64,000 bases of DNA. Source: Mermis nigrescens (taxonomy: Eukaryota; Nematoda; Enoplea; Mermithida; Mermithidae). Under the pieces are notes generated by a model. That model saw only the letters and a list, made by a program, of their open reading frames with translations. It was not told the DNA's origin and searched no databases. Position numbers and translations under genes: made by a program. The stretch is taken from assembly GCA_036768485.1 (NCBI GenBank), contig JAVLUZ010000273.1, positions 6,521,419-6,585,418 on the forward strand, read 5' to 3'. Of this stretch, positions 21,862-36,500 are shown in pieces. How positions within the stretch are numbered: position 1 is the first letter of the stretch; each line of letters starts with the position of its first letter.

Positions 21862-22146
21862 TTATTATTTGCATCTGTTTGAAGAGTTGTTTCATTTTAG
21901 CTAATTATCACCGACCTAGCGTTTTGTTTCACACTTGGGAAGCGAAAATTGTTTCCTTTTCTTAATATAATGAGCAAGTTTAAGCTTCGGCAATCGAATG
22001 TTATACCCCTTATTCATAACATTAAAATAATATTATTTGTAAGCGTACAAATGTATAGATTTCGGGGAACTAATACTTGGTCATAGATTATGCAACGTGG
22101 TGTTTATGCACTTATTCTTTTATTGAAATATTTCGCTTCATTTCAG

Positions 22147-25100
22147 GTGCCTCAAAAACGCTCTTACATTGAGTCCAACTGCTTTGAAAGTGACGATGAA
22201 GATAGTGGATCTGATATAAGTGTCAATACACTGCTGTCTTGGGTGCAAACTTCTCTTCCTGCTAGCAAACAGTCTGCCCTACTTTTGAACCAAACCTATC
22301 AAGATCTGATGACGAATATGATCCAACGCATTCAGGAAGTTTTGTCGAGCGTACGGATGAGGACCGTGAGTTTACATGCTTGTATCATATGTAGTGGTAA
22401 TATATGTTAACGCTTGTACATTTTTGGACGATGGATGAAAATTCGTAGCGTAAAATGGACAATCTCCTTGATAATCCGAGAGTTTTTGCGCTATAAAAAT
22501 TGATGGGTTGAATGACAGAATGAGGTTAACCTTATGTTAAAGTCAAGTCGAATCCCGCAAAAATCTCGGGTCAAACTCTTTTTGGTATGACAGAAAGCGG
22601 GATTAACTTTAACCCAAGGTTAAAGTCGGGGGCTAAAGTTAAGAATATGGTACTTTTAGAAAAGGAGCAAAACAAATACGGAATGCCAAAATTTTTGTGC
22701 TAAACTGGTAGAACATGATAAATTGAAGCGCGGGAAAAAATTCGGTGAAAATCTGAGCCATACTTGCAAAGTTGCGGGCAACTGTCGATTTGAGTGTTTG
22801 GACGATTAAACGGCTCAATCCAAGGGCTTACACATTTGTCAAAAATAAATAATATGGGCTGAAATTATGGAAGGAAACATAGCAATGAAGGAGAAAAAAG
22901 GCGCGGAAGCTGTTTGAAATTTAAAAAAAACTTCAAAAAAATTTCATTTTTTTTGCATGTTTTTTCGGTTTCACTTGATAAGATATAGGAAAATCTAAGT
23001 TTTTGCTTCTAATATACTTAGGCTTAGGCTTAGTATATCTGAAAAGGTGTTTTAGGCTGCTTAAGTCGAGGTCGCTCCCGCTCAGGTCAATGTATAGATG
23101 CTTAGGTCGATGTATAGATGCTTAGGTCGATGTATAGATGCTTAGGTCGATGTATAGATGCTTAGGTAGATGTATAGATGCTTAGGTCAATGTATAGATG
23201 CTTATATCGACGTAAATTGGGTATCTACATGTGATTCTGCATTCAGCTGTTTGAATCTTCAAATACTTAGGTCGAGTAGATGCTTGCGTAGGTCGAGAAG
23301 AGGATAATTAGCGAAACCCATAGCTTTTTGTAATATTGATCATAGACGGATGAATATTTTTTTCCGCGCTTTCTTTCAACGTGTTCTAAGTACTAAACAA
23401 AAATATCCGCTCTTATGAAGTTTATTTCATAGTATCCTGAAAGTACCATATTCTTAACTTACTCCAAGTCGGGTAATATCTCGGGTTAAATGTCGATATG
23501 ACAGAAAGCGGGTTAAAAATGGTCGATTTAAAGCGAGATTTTTAACCCTGCTCCTCAGGCATAAATCACGGGTTGTCTATCTTATTGCATTACTGGACAT
23601 ATGTGCTTTGATTCTGCTATGTTGAGAAATCAACCAGCGCTGTTTCAAACTTAGAGCAAATAGAAAAATCGGTGCCTACGCTATTGGTCAAAACAATTTT
23701 CAAAGCTCGAATTATTTCGAACATGTTAATCAAAAGATGGTTACATCGTTTAGATGCTGACTCAACTTGATGGACTTATTGTATTTTTTATTGTTTTCTT
23801 CATTTTACGTCTTTACTAATCGTTATATTGACTGACTTTAATTTTCTTATTTCCATTGCATATATGTGCATTCTCCGCAATGTTTGACGAATCAGTTACA
23901 GCATTATTGCACATGACAAAACATGCCTATTGAATGAACGGTTCGCAGTAAGTAGCATATGATACTGTCTTTGATACATGTACGGCATTGCGGAATACGC
24001 GACAAAATCGGGTTAAAATAATAAAAGTCGGGTTACCTTGCTTCAACCTCAGATTATCTTACCTGAGTTTAAGCCACCGTCTTTCATACGGCTTAAATTT
24101 AACATAAAGTTAAATTTAACCTTGGGTCAGCTAACCCTAGAATTCTCATTAAGTTTGAGTTAAACTAACCCACGCTCTGTCATTCGGGCCATAAGTGCTT
24201 ACGTAAAAACTGCTAGTTCACAGTTATTTTCAACTTTAGACACTTTTTTATCCAAAATAAAACTGATAAACAATTTCTAATTTTCGTAACACAAAATCTA
24301 TGATCATGTTCAAGCACTTTTGCGGAAAATTTCCGATTTTTATCAATATTTTACCCTCATTTGGCCTTTTTTCTCCAGCTTATCCTCCCTCCCCCAAATC
24401 TGTCCCACATGAATGTATGTTCCTAACCATGCGCTTAGAATGCTTGGTCTGGGTCAACCGGACTATAATGCATTTGAAAGTAATTTATTTAATTTAAAAA
24501 GCATTCTAGCTATCACCTTTCTTAATTTTTCAAGAACTGACCACAGAAGCTTGTCCAAGCGACGCAGCGACGCAGAAAAACCATCTTGACTTGTTGCTGT
24601 GTGTCTTATTCAAAGCGCTTTAATCTGCTTAAGAAGAGGTGTTATTAGTTTATTTAAAACATACTCTGGCGCCTGTTGCGGCAGTCTGTGGTTATGAGCA
24701 CACATGCACATCCCCCTGAGAGTCAGCCGTTCAGATACTGTCCAGCGATTTTAAGCTGATGGAACGTTTTTGCATCATTTTTGGGGTCAAAAGCAGTAAA
24801 AATGTTAGAATTTTTCTTTTACGTTTACTCAAAAAGCGCGCAAAATTGATCAATTTTTGTATTTTTTAGTGTTTGAAGTGATATAATGTGGTCAAAATGG
24901 ATTGAAAATCCTTTAAAATGCTATATTAACAAGAAAAAACCTTCTATAGGTATTTTGACCATTTTGATCGTTAAAAAAGCAAAAAAATCGTGCACAATAA
25001 ATTTACTGTTTTGGATTTTCGGGATTCCACCCTCCTGCCGACCCTGACCTTGTGCATCTATGGTTAAGAGGCTGCGTAGTTAAGAATTTCAGTGGTGCTC

Positions 25101-28100
25101 ATCATAATTTCAGAGGTGAGGTGTTTTGTTGCACTAGTGACTTCTAAAGAGGATGGTTACTCAGACTTTCAGAGGTACTTCATAGTGAAATTCAGGTTTA
25201 GAGATGTAGATTTTGTTTTGAGGCAAAGTATTGTAGATGAACGCTGCTATAAAAGTATTGAATATTTCGTTTTTTTGACGCATTTCTCGCAAACGCAAAA
25301 AAAGTAATCGAAGAATTTCACTCCTATGGAAAATTTGAATTTTGAAGTGCAAGCGTCATTTTCAGCAACAATCACACAAGAGAACAAAAGCGAATTGATT
25401 CAAAGTTATTAAGCTAAAGTTGTTCATAGCACTATTCTCTATGCGCAGCAAGAAATATAAAATTACATATTCCGCTTTAGTCAAACCTTTATTCGATGCT
25501 ATATCCGATGCTGCATATAGAATATTGTCTATTAAAGAAACAAGTCGCCCATTAAAAATAATTACACTAAAGGGCACTGCTGAACGCCTGGGCCCGGTTT
25601 CTACACACAGTAATCCAGACTTAAAATATAAGCCGGCTTAAGTCTGACTTCGCCAAGCCTGGCTTAAATCGGGCTCCCATAAAAGTGAGGATTAAGCCAG
25701 GCTTAAGTCCGGCCCTGGCTTGAGCCAAGCTTAAGCTCGACTGAAGTCTGGCTTGAACCTATCGAGTTGATAGAAGTCAGGATCATCCTGACTTATAGCT
25801 CAATTCAGGCATACGCCACACTTTACAGAAAACGATAAGCCAGCTTAAGCCGCGCTTAACTTTAAGCCAGGCTCTAACCTGTTTATAGATTCCGGGTTTT
25901 GCCTGAGTCTCTAGAAAGGTTCAGCGTTTGGTTGCCACAGGTAATTTATTACGTGCTTTTAGGCTGAAATAGAAGAATTACTGAGTAGGCCTCCGCCGAA
26001 GGTTACCAATAGGGCAAAGAAAGTCAAAGCCTCGCTTTACACGCCTCCTTACTTCCGTGATTCGTCAGGCCTAGTGAGATAAAATTGTTTAACAAAGCAC
26101 GGAAATGCACAATAGCGGTTTTTCTAAATAAAGTCGTTCAGAAAACAAAAAAAACTTGTATGAGTCTTCTTAACTTTTGTTTTATTCTAATTTAACATTG
26201 AAATTCCCAGCTGATGTATAAATTATAAAATGATTGCTTTATTAATTTCACATCCAAGAGTAGCGTATGTTTTTTTAAAAAGTTTATCTTTAGATAAAAT
26301 AATAGAATTTGAGTTCCTTTTGCCTTTTGCTCTAGCTGAGTAGTGCCTAGCTTATAAGTCGATTCGTCTTTTTGCACGTTAGTAATTTTCGTTTATTTTC
26401 TTTACGTATCGTAGCCTACGGTAAATTCCGAAATAAACAAATTTTATCATGCATATTTTTATTCTAAATTTAGAACTTCTGTCATTATTTTATTCAAGGG
26501 TGGGTAGCCAACGTTATCACTGTGTGCTAACTGAAAGAGAAATCTAATTTTCGGTTGAAAAATAAATTTTATAAAATAAAAATTGGCGAGGGCTTAAAAC
26601 GTCAATAGGAATCTAGAATTCTCCTTTAACGGTATTGGTTGTTATACTGTATCGGAATCCATGTTATTTAATTGAAGAAGTACTTGCGATTAAGCCAGAT
26701 TAACATTCGTTAATTCTAGTGCCCGCCATTGAACAATGAAGCTAAGCGAAAAAGTCAGCAAGTATTAAATTTTAGTATGCTGTGCGAACCACCGAGAAAA
26801 TTTTCGTCTAAGGAATGCGGTATTTTGCTTGCAGCTGTAAATCAGTCATTTTGGGAGAATAAAGCCGAGCAAGAGAATAAAAAGTGAGTTTTCAGATATA
26901 CGATTTAGTGAAACTGTTCAAAATATACATTGAACCAAACGTACTATGTTATAGGTTTATAGATATGTAGTTACTATTAATATTTCGACATTTCGTACAT
27001 ATGCAATAGCTCGAACGTCAAGAGAAGAATATATAGACAATAGGTGCAAGCTACAATGGTTTTACAAATTTGCACAAATACTGAACTTGCTCAAGAACTA
27101 CTTTAACTTTCTCTGTGGCTTTTCTCAAGAAAGTCAAAATAAGGTCTATAACTATTGTTGATGGAATATTTTTCCAGAAAAAACTTCACAATGTTTGAAA
27201 GTTTTGTGCGAAAAATGATTAAATTTCCTCGACTTAGCGAAAATCCGTCATGAAGCGCTCTGAAATTTAGTAGAATGACTTTTAAAAGCTTGATTTGAAG
27301 CATTATGTTAGTCAATTAAAGCATTTGGCGCGAAGCGTTAAAAATTCTTGGTTCACGCATGCTTCTGCTAAAAATATTACTTTATGCTCCATAAATCGTT
27401 TTAGAAGTCATGAAAGCGTTTGTTGCTACAAAAACTATTCCTGACGCAAAAATATGGCTGGAGGCCGCCAGAAGGGTTAATGAATGAGATAAATAGGTAT
27501 TATCCGGCGCGAAAAAATTCGAAAAATTACGATCAACTGGGATCAAAAATCATCAAAAATGCATATCCTAATTTCGTTAACTATATAGAGCCAATGGAGG
27601 GGGCGGTCGCCCCGTCCGACCCTGCTTTCAAGCACTCTGGGAGGAGTGACACTTAAGTTCATATGTTCACCGCAGGTTTATGATACGTACACACAAAAGG
27701 ACAACCAGATAAAAACAGAACCCTCATCATGAGCAATAACATAAGTGTTCTTCAAAATTGTTTTTGGTTTCATATCAGAAATTTTGCACTACGCAAACTA
27801 GTCATTATTGTCCTTGCACGAAGGAGCAAGAGAAATTAAGCCACTTAGTAGCAAGCATACATGTGCGTGGAGGTGTGGGACGGGGCACTGATGCACAGCA
27901 TGATCAGTTTGGGAGGGTCAAACGGTTAAGTGAGGGATCAAATAGTGAGCCTTTTGGGGCCAGAATCACGTCAAAAAATCGTATAAATGTTAAAGTAGCG
28001 CTAAAATTATTTTATCTAGTTTCTGGTCAATTTTATGCATTTTTGAAGAGAATTGTTAATTTCTATCTCTTTAGCCATTTGTTTTTCACAGGAAATTTCC

Positions 28101-30486
28101 CATTTATTTATTCTGAGGATCTACACCACACGAGGGTGTGGAGGGGGTTAGGGAGTACAGACCCCTTCGAAAGTCTGGTAGACCTCTGAAATCGAAAGAC
28201 CTTGAACTGAATTTTGACATCTTTTTGAAATTTTTGCAGCTTTTACACCGGAATTCGGGTGCTGCCCAGTAAGATCTACACTCTCCAAACCCCCTCGTGC
28301 ATGTCTGGCCTGGGTTTTGTACCAGCTCTCAGAATTAAAAAGGCCCCAACCAAAATTCGAAAGACTTTCAGAATTTAATTTTTGAAAATTTTCACGTTTT
28401 CTTCATGATTCTATATGACAATTAGAAAGCGCTTGTTGAGAAACGTCAAAATAATTCGCTAGGTATCTTTTTAAGACCAATCTAAAAAATTTAAGGACCC
28501 GACTTAGACCCCATAATTTTTGTTCTGCTCATGTGTAATAGTAAGCCACTTTACTTCTAACGTTTATTGTTCAAATAGTTTTGCAAGTAATGGAGAGAAA
28601 TATAAAAATGGTTGATATTGTCTTACCACTCTACTTTAGATTCTTAGAGCATGAATTGAGTTTACTTAGATTTCTTTCATAGTTTTATTTCCGTACAAAG
28701 ACTTCATATCGATGGGATAATCTTTTGTTTCTTCTAAAAGAAACTACTAACAACTTTGTTTGGAAGTTGTGGTCCATGATGCCATGTGTGGCCCTTTTCT
28801 TACTTAAAGCTGAAAAATGACGTCCAGTGTTGTAATCTGCACTGTTCTAAATTAAGTCGGGTTCGTCTTGAAAATGAAATATACAACGAGAGTAAAGATT
28901 CAGCCGAACAAGCGACCGCAAAAGCCAATTTGGAAGCTAGCAATAAGAACTTGCGCGCAATAAAGTAAGGCGATTTCAATGAAATTCGGTAACGAAAACG
29001 TTAAAGGACTCATTTGTAGGAAAAATAGTAAATGTTTATTGCTTGGAGATTAAAATCAGTCTTATAATCACAGAATACTCCGGGCTAAAATTTAAACGGG
29101 GCTAAGCATGCTTTTGACTGGTAATGTTTTGCACAGTAAAATTAGAAATCTCGTTTTCGGACCCGGTAAATGGCTTTTTCAAAGTAGATAACACTTTTTG
29201 GATCAGGGAAATTTGCTTTTGGACATGGACGACCTCTTTTTTGGGCGAAGACAGTCACGTTTCATCGGACCAGAAATACCGCTCTTGAATGCTGGCCAAC
29301 GTTTTTGGATTTGGACAACCATGAATCAACCTTTTTATTGGAGGGTTGGGCAGGACGAACCAGTGACCATTGCCCGCCCATGTATACTTTTGAAATGTTA
29401 TTGGAAAATTCAAGAATTTAATTGTAAAAGTAATGCAGTGTGTTGAGAAAAATTCTTCAAACCAAGTTCTGAACGCTTTTCTCTTGTACCTACTTTTTTA
29501 GAAAATCTAAGCAAGTAGGCCGCCGAGCCGACACAGTATTTGAACCGGATTGGCAACAGATTGCAACTAAAGAAGTAAACAAAACGTAACACTTAATCGA
29601 CTTTACTTAAATAAATGAAAAGTTTTGCGAATAGTTCGAGGGCAGTAGGACGGCTGCAGAATGTCGCCTGTTGTGGACTAATTCCCTACGGCCGGAAACT
29701 AATAAAAGCGAGGAATGGACTCAGGATGAGATGGATTTGCTTAAGAAATTAGCCGAAAGCAAACCGCGTTTCACTTTCATCCAAATAGCCAAAAAATTAA
29801 AGGTAAAATTTCAAGATAAAGGTTTTTAGACGGTTAAAATTTGTTATATTATCTAGGCTTTTCACAGCTGAGCTGTCAAAGTTTTGATTTGAGTGATATT
29901 TGCTTGTCCGATATAACTTATTAAAGTTCAAGTAGTCTTCTCAGATCAGCATAAAGTCAAATGGAGAAAAGTTCAGCTTTTAAAAATACAATAGTCAACA
30001 TATTATGTTTGGTGCAGCAAAAAAATGAATATATTTCGAAAATGCTGTAGCAAATGACTCGATATCTCTAGAACCATGCAAAGGTTTTGTGCATTTATGC
30101 TGGAACTTTTTTGCATTTTTCGCCAGGAGTTATTCAGTGACGCCAAATAAATTTCAGTGGAAAATCCAGAAACAGTGTGGCCCTTCTATAAGATATATAA
30201 TGCTGTTTCATACGTTATTTTACTAATTTTCAATTTGGAATACGAAAGTAAAATCGTAGGACTAAACTGGAAGTAAGGAGATGAGACGAGTAATCAAACT
30301 TTTAACAAACACAAAAACCAAAATGTAAAAGTTAATTTATGTATATGTATATACTCGTACGTCAAGTAATTTACTATTTTGTCCTAAATTTTTTGTTGGC
30401 TGTATGAAAAAGTTCTAAACTTCCTTCGCGAGCTTTGAAATTTGATAATTTCAAATTTTCAATTTTTTCATGATTTTTAATTTTTT

Positions 30487-30576
<90 letters not shown>

Positions 30577-33500
30577 TTATTTATTTATTTATTTATTTCC
30601 CATCTGATTTTGATATGGGTCAATAGCTTTTTTGGGAAACGAACGGGCCAAGTATCACAACAGCTGCGCGATCGTGATTAGTATGTCCATTTACCGATTT
30701 ATTTAGATAGCGGACATTTTGAGACAAATTTACTGTATACAGTTGATGATATTTTTTAACCAGATCATTTTTGATTGAAGAATCAATGTAAGACTCAGTG
30801 CTTTTTGTTAAAAAGTTCAAGTAGTCCTCTCATAGCAGCACATCACGGTGGTTTTGCTTTTTACACATCTGATTCATTATCTGTGCGTTTTGCATTTTTT
30901 GCAGACAAATCGAACTGCATTTCAGTGCTTTGAGAAATATCAGATGGAATTGAATCAAAAATTGATCAGAAAGTAAATAAACTTGAATATTAATTATTTT
31001 ATTTGATGCATTATTCCGACATACTCCAACTTAAAGGCAATGGACACCTGATGAGGATACAAAATTAATTGATGCAGTGCGACAGGTGCAACAAGGCGAC
31101 TTTATACCTTGGGATCACGGTTAGCTTTATCCAGTTGTTATCCTAATACAGACTTTTTTAAATACACGGTTTGGGCAGATGTGCTTATGGCAGTTTGTCG
31201 GGATTCTGATTGTTTAACTGTTGATCCTTTGTGAATTTTTGTGTTCCAATTTTGTTTATTACCTTGTTGATTCCTTCACTTTTTCTTATTTCATGTATAT
31301 TTTTTCCAATTCTATAGCATGACTCCACTTTTTTCAAGAACGTGTCTTTTTTATTCGCAAATCTCATAGATTCGGACCGCAGCCCCTACATGCATAAGGA
31401 AGCTGATATTCATGTATTAGTTGCATCTTTTTCGAAGGTTTATTCACATCCACCTTAATTACATCTATGTAGTTTATCACGTCATCTCACTGTACTTTTC
31501 TCGTGTCGTTTCACCCTATCCATCTCGGCTTTGGCTACCCGTCATCGTGCAAAATAAGAGCAAATACTAAGAAGCATATGTTAATTTTTACATGTTCTCT
31601 GTCTTCTCATTTCAACATCGAAATATATGTAGTATTTATCGTTAATCTCTCATTAAAATCCAAGTGAAATATTTGTTGTGATCTTCAAAGGTAATTGAAA
31701 CATAAAAGGCCAGCCACAAATAATACTTTTCCCTTTTTTTAACCATTTAATGAAATTATGTACTGCATTGTAAAAAATTGAATATATCGGCCGAAATTTT
31801 TTTCATGAAAATTTCAGCCAAAATTAGAGCCCGAAATTGCAAATCGTTTTGTTATCAAACAATTAAATTACGAAATGTTAAACTTTTGCTATCATTTTAA
31901 AATTAAAATCGTTTTCTAATTAAGTTGCAAAATGCTTAGAAGGTCGGTTACGTTCACAATGTCAAGTTAGGTGGGAAAGGAGCTTGAATCCAGCATTGCG
32001 ACACGGTCGGTGGACCGAAGACGAAGATAAGGTAATGAAGTTACATCAAAACTTCAAAAACTACATTATTTATACTCCGTTCATTATTTTCTTGAGGATA
32101 AATCTTGCGAATTGGTAAGTAACACAGCAGTATCGGTTTTTACCGACAAAAACTTCTTAATTCTACTATACGTATCGTGGATTCGATGGATTTTTACGTG
32201 CTGTACGTATACTAGCGGCTTAAACTTTTGGGTGGGGGTCCCCGGCTATTTAATGGGGGGTTAATGGTTTCTAATTTCTGACCAAAAACGGCCAAAAAAT
32301 TCCTTTTTTTTCAAAATTGGGGAGGGGGTTCAAATTTTTTCTGACTTTGGGGGAATGGGGACGACCAACTTTTGGTAGGGGATTCCCCTTCCCCTGTACT
32401 ATATCTGGCTGTAAGCTTTTCAGAAGTAAAAATAAGAATGGTCCAAACATTGATGGTAAAAGCAAAATATGACCAAGTTCGTCCACTGACATCAGCGAAT
32501 TGCAAAGAGATGAAAATTTTTAGAAATGAAATACTGTGGTCTAGTCTATCTAGCGAAGATCTTTCCATATTCTGCGGTCTGACTGAGCCCCCAAATTTGG
32601 CGTTCATATATTCAAAGACATGTTGACCATTTATGCGCTCGTGAACGTAGGGAGGGGGCTTGACCTCCTGATAATCTGGCATACTCCCTAAACTCAATTG
32701 ACCACCAGAATTGAATTTTCGGCATTTTTTACGATTTATGGCCTTTTATCTCATCCAGACCCCCTCCCCAGAATTTGGTCGCTGCTCATGTATGCATCTA
32801 TCGATCTAGCATGAACAAAACGCACATCGCGTTTGGTCTGGCAGTGATTTTTTTCTAAAATTTCTTCGAATAAAGTGACTAAAAATGTGTTCGTCAAAAC
32901 AAACCGATTCCACGCTCTTGCTCTGTTTATGTTATTAATGCTATTAATAAATGATTAAAATTATTATTTTTGTATCATGATCGAAGCGTTGGTGTAGTCT
33001 CAACATTGCATTAAACCGTCCTAACATTACCACTGAACAATTCCCAGCAGTCTTTGTATCAAGGCGCCTGCCTTATTTTCGGCTCAAGTCCACACCTGGG
33101 CGTGGGGGTTTGGGGGGGGTATGCACCCCCATCGATAAACCAAAACCCCCCAGAAATCAAAATACCCCCAGAATTAAATTTTTAAAATTTTTTTTCGTTT
33201 TTTCCGCGATCTTAATGCCAATGGATAGTGCTTGATGAGAAGTCGAAAAATTGTGTTTTTTCGCCATACTACAATTTTAAAGCATTTTTTTGACCTTTGA
33301 AAAATCTTGCATCCCTCCAGAATTTTCTTGCTGCCCACGTATGCTTAAGTCTATGTTAATGCGAAAACAGAAGCTGATTTTTTGCATTCTGAAGATCAAA
33401 ATAAGAATAAACTGAAATAATTCGCTAATTATTTTTAATCGAAGTTACAGGTTTACGCACGTATGTATGTTACATTGTGTAGCTTGAGAAATGGCTATGG

Positions 33501-36500
33501 CTACTGAGCCATGTTATTGAAAAAATGGAAAACTTATTGCAAAACTCCTTAGGCATTGATGGAAGCCGTGCACAAACACGGCACTAAAGATTGGGGTGAC
33601 ATTGCCCGTCGTGTAAGTGGGCGATCGGAATCGCAGTGTCGCGAGAGGTATTGCACCGTGCTAGACAGCGGAATCCAGATGCGGGAGTGGACGGCTAGGG
33701 AGGACGCCATTCTGGAAGCGGGAGTGACCGTTTTTGGGGCCGGGCAATGGTCACAGATTCGTCATTTGCTAGACGCCCGAACGCCGGCCATGTGTAAAAA
33801 TCGGTTCATTTCGTTGGGCAAATTGAAACGCCGGATGGCTTTGAAGAAAGAAAAGAAGGGCGTTAAAAAGGTACGAATAGTTGTTATACGTTATATCCAG
33901 AATTCAAATGTTGTTTGTGTACGTCGTCCGCGACTCGGTAACATGGATTGGCAGCGGTCAATTTCTGCGGATCCGGTTGGATAAAATTACCAAAACTAAC
34001 ACTAAACATTCAATTCTGAGCGTCTATCGATTTTGGAAATCCATCGCTTCTTCGAGGAAAGGGGGAGTCCAGACCATTGATGCACAGCAGGGTCGGTCTG
34101 GAGGGGTCAGCCAGTCTGAGGAATCGCAAATTTAGTTTTTTGGTCAAAATAATCTCAAAAACTGGTATAAGCGTCAAAATAGCATCAAAACTACAGATAT
34201 ATCAGTTTCTGGTGGTCAATTTAAAGTTTGTTTAATTAAAAGTTTCGATTTTCATCCAATTTTGGCCTCATTTGGCCTCATTTTCCCCCAGAAAATTTTC
34301 CAATTTTTCATTCTCGGGGGGAGGGGTTTAGACCCCTACCCCGATCCCCCCACAAGCATGTCTGGTCTAGAACCCTCAGTCAGACCCCCACGCCCATTTG
34401 TGCTCGGACAAGCATTTTAGACGTCATGGCCATTTTTTGTTTTTTTCTTGAAGCTTGAATGTTGTACAATTATTGTTCTTCGGACTCTGCGACAAAAATC
34501 ATAAAATAACGTGCCATTGACGCCCAGCTCAAAAGACGAGTTAAGTTACTTTTTAAAATCTTTACGATTGATATGTCACTTCCCATCACACTATATGAAA
34601 AGAAAACGTTGACCCCTTGACCTCCATTAATTTCACATAGTTGTTCTTCGGCGACTAACAAAAATTTAAGTGTTTAAAAAATTTTAATTTTTTTGTATGG
34701 AAGTTTTATAAAATATTCTTTAGCACGTGATCATTTCATTAACGTTGAATTTGAATGATATCTTCGATTAACATTAATCGTCGAAAAAGTATGAAATCAA
34801 TTATTTCAAACTTTTGAAGCGATCCCTTCAATTTTGAAATATGAGTGTTTTGCAAGAGTCTTCTTAGGAAAAATTGAGAATTCTTCAAGGTCATTTGAAG
34901 GACCACCAGAACAGATTTCAGCACACTTTTCAGCTAAAAAAGACTTAAATTTTCAGTCGTTGTTTTGCGCCGAATTGATTGCTTTTGCATAATTTTTGTC
35001 TCCAAACAGCCCATTTTTGAGTAAGAAATGATGAATGTACCAAAATGTTCCGGCGCTTCGCACAGATTTTCTTTATTGCTTTTTGTAAGGAGCAGAATTG
35101 AGTACAAAGAATCAAAAAACTGTTCAGCAGAGTCGAGCTTGGATGAGGAACTGAGACATTATTTGTGTGACTATTGTTAATATTATATTTTTTGTGCATA
35201 GCAGAAATGAAGTAGAATATTTTTAAAAGTTTGTTCTCCAGTGTATAGAGCTCGCCAAGAAACTCTAAATACCATTGTTTTTGCTTATCTTCTAGTAGTT
35301 GTCTAGATATCGGACTTCAATATTTCCGTCTCCGCACATTCAGTGGGCCAGGTAAGTATCCGAATGAGTTTAAACACAATTAAAATTTCTCAGAGCTTCT
35401 GAAAGTTTTGAAAAAAGATTGGTGCCTAATAATTGTGCATTTTTTATAAATTTGCACCCTATTTATGCCAGACAGCTAAACTCGAAACCATACCGGAAAC
35501 GATCAACGTTGATTCTGCTGAAAATCCTAAGGAAACTGCGCCTGAAACGCGTGTAAAAAAAGAGCAGACGGATGATGTGCATGTTGAAGTTGAGCACAGA
35601 ATGTCAAAATCCAAAGAGTGGCGTTTCAAGCGTCATTTGGAACGTAAAAGTCAGCTAATAAACTGGTATGTGCAAAATCACGGCGTTCTGCCGAAATCTA
35701 GCGTTCTCAGCAAGAATGTGCAAGAATTCGTGGATAGCCAACCGGTAAGAATTATTTTATTGTTAAGAGACTTAATGGTATTAGCAATCCTTTGTAAATC
35801 ATAAACGTCAGTATTGGAAGAAGAAAAATAAGGTTTCGATTTTTGTAGCGTTTAAATAAATAATAAATGTTTTTAATAATAAATAATAATTTAATTTCAG
35901 TAATAATTTAGATAATAAACTTTTGTACGTCCCGCATTTACACGTATTGTCTAAGCAGTTTACACCAAACATTATTGAAGACGCTAACACTACAGATTTT
36001 CGCGCAATGTCCCTCCGTACAAGTACAATTATGGTCTCCAAATGTCTTTGTAGATGACCATGGCAATAGCCAATGCTTCGGCCGTCCAAATATGGGCTTA
36101 TAAAGGTTAATTGGTCCTCTATTTCGACTGCAAATTGGTTAGAAAGACATATTTGATTTTACACTATTTTCTCACATTTTCTTCAAAACCAGCCCCTCCA
36201 AGTGGATCCTTCAACCGTTTTTTCATCCCGTTCCATGAACGGACTGGGATGGGCCATTGCCCAGGTGTGAACTAACAATGTGGCACAAAACACTTTCTGT
36301 TTGTTAAAATTGAGTTTTTACGACCTTTGGTAGTATGAAGATTTCTGTCTTTCTAACGATAAGAAATACCTACACGAATATATCAGTCTGGCACCTTGCG
36401 CCGGAAAATTCTAATTTTTTTTCACCGTTTTCAAATAGGATTTGTTACTCTTTCATCTATAAATAGTTCAGAAAACTAATCAGTCATTTTCACTGTCTTG

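Noticed and set aside
23081..23220. Possible CRISPR-like array
   Set aside because: The units are directly adjoining 20-bp copies with no spacers, and the context is a eukaryotic intron. It is a minisatellite.
26720..26883. Starting this SNAPC4 exon at 26776 after AATTTTAG
   Set aside because: That acceptor puts the exon out of phase with the previous exon and hits a stop. Using the AG at 26718-26719 keeps an open frame and the correct phase.
27420..28189. Additional SNAPC4 exon
   Set aside because: The open frames here match dispersed repeat sequence. The exons on either side already join in phase.
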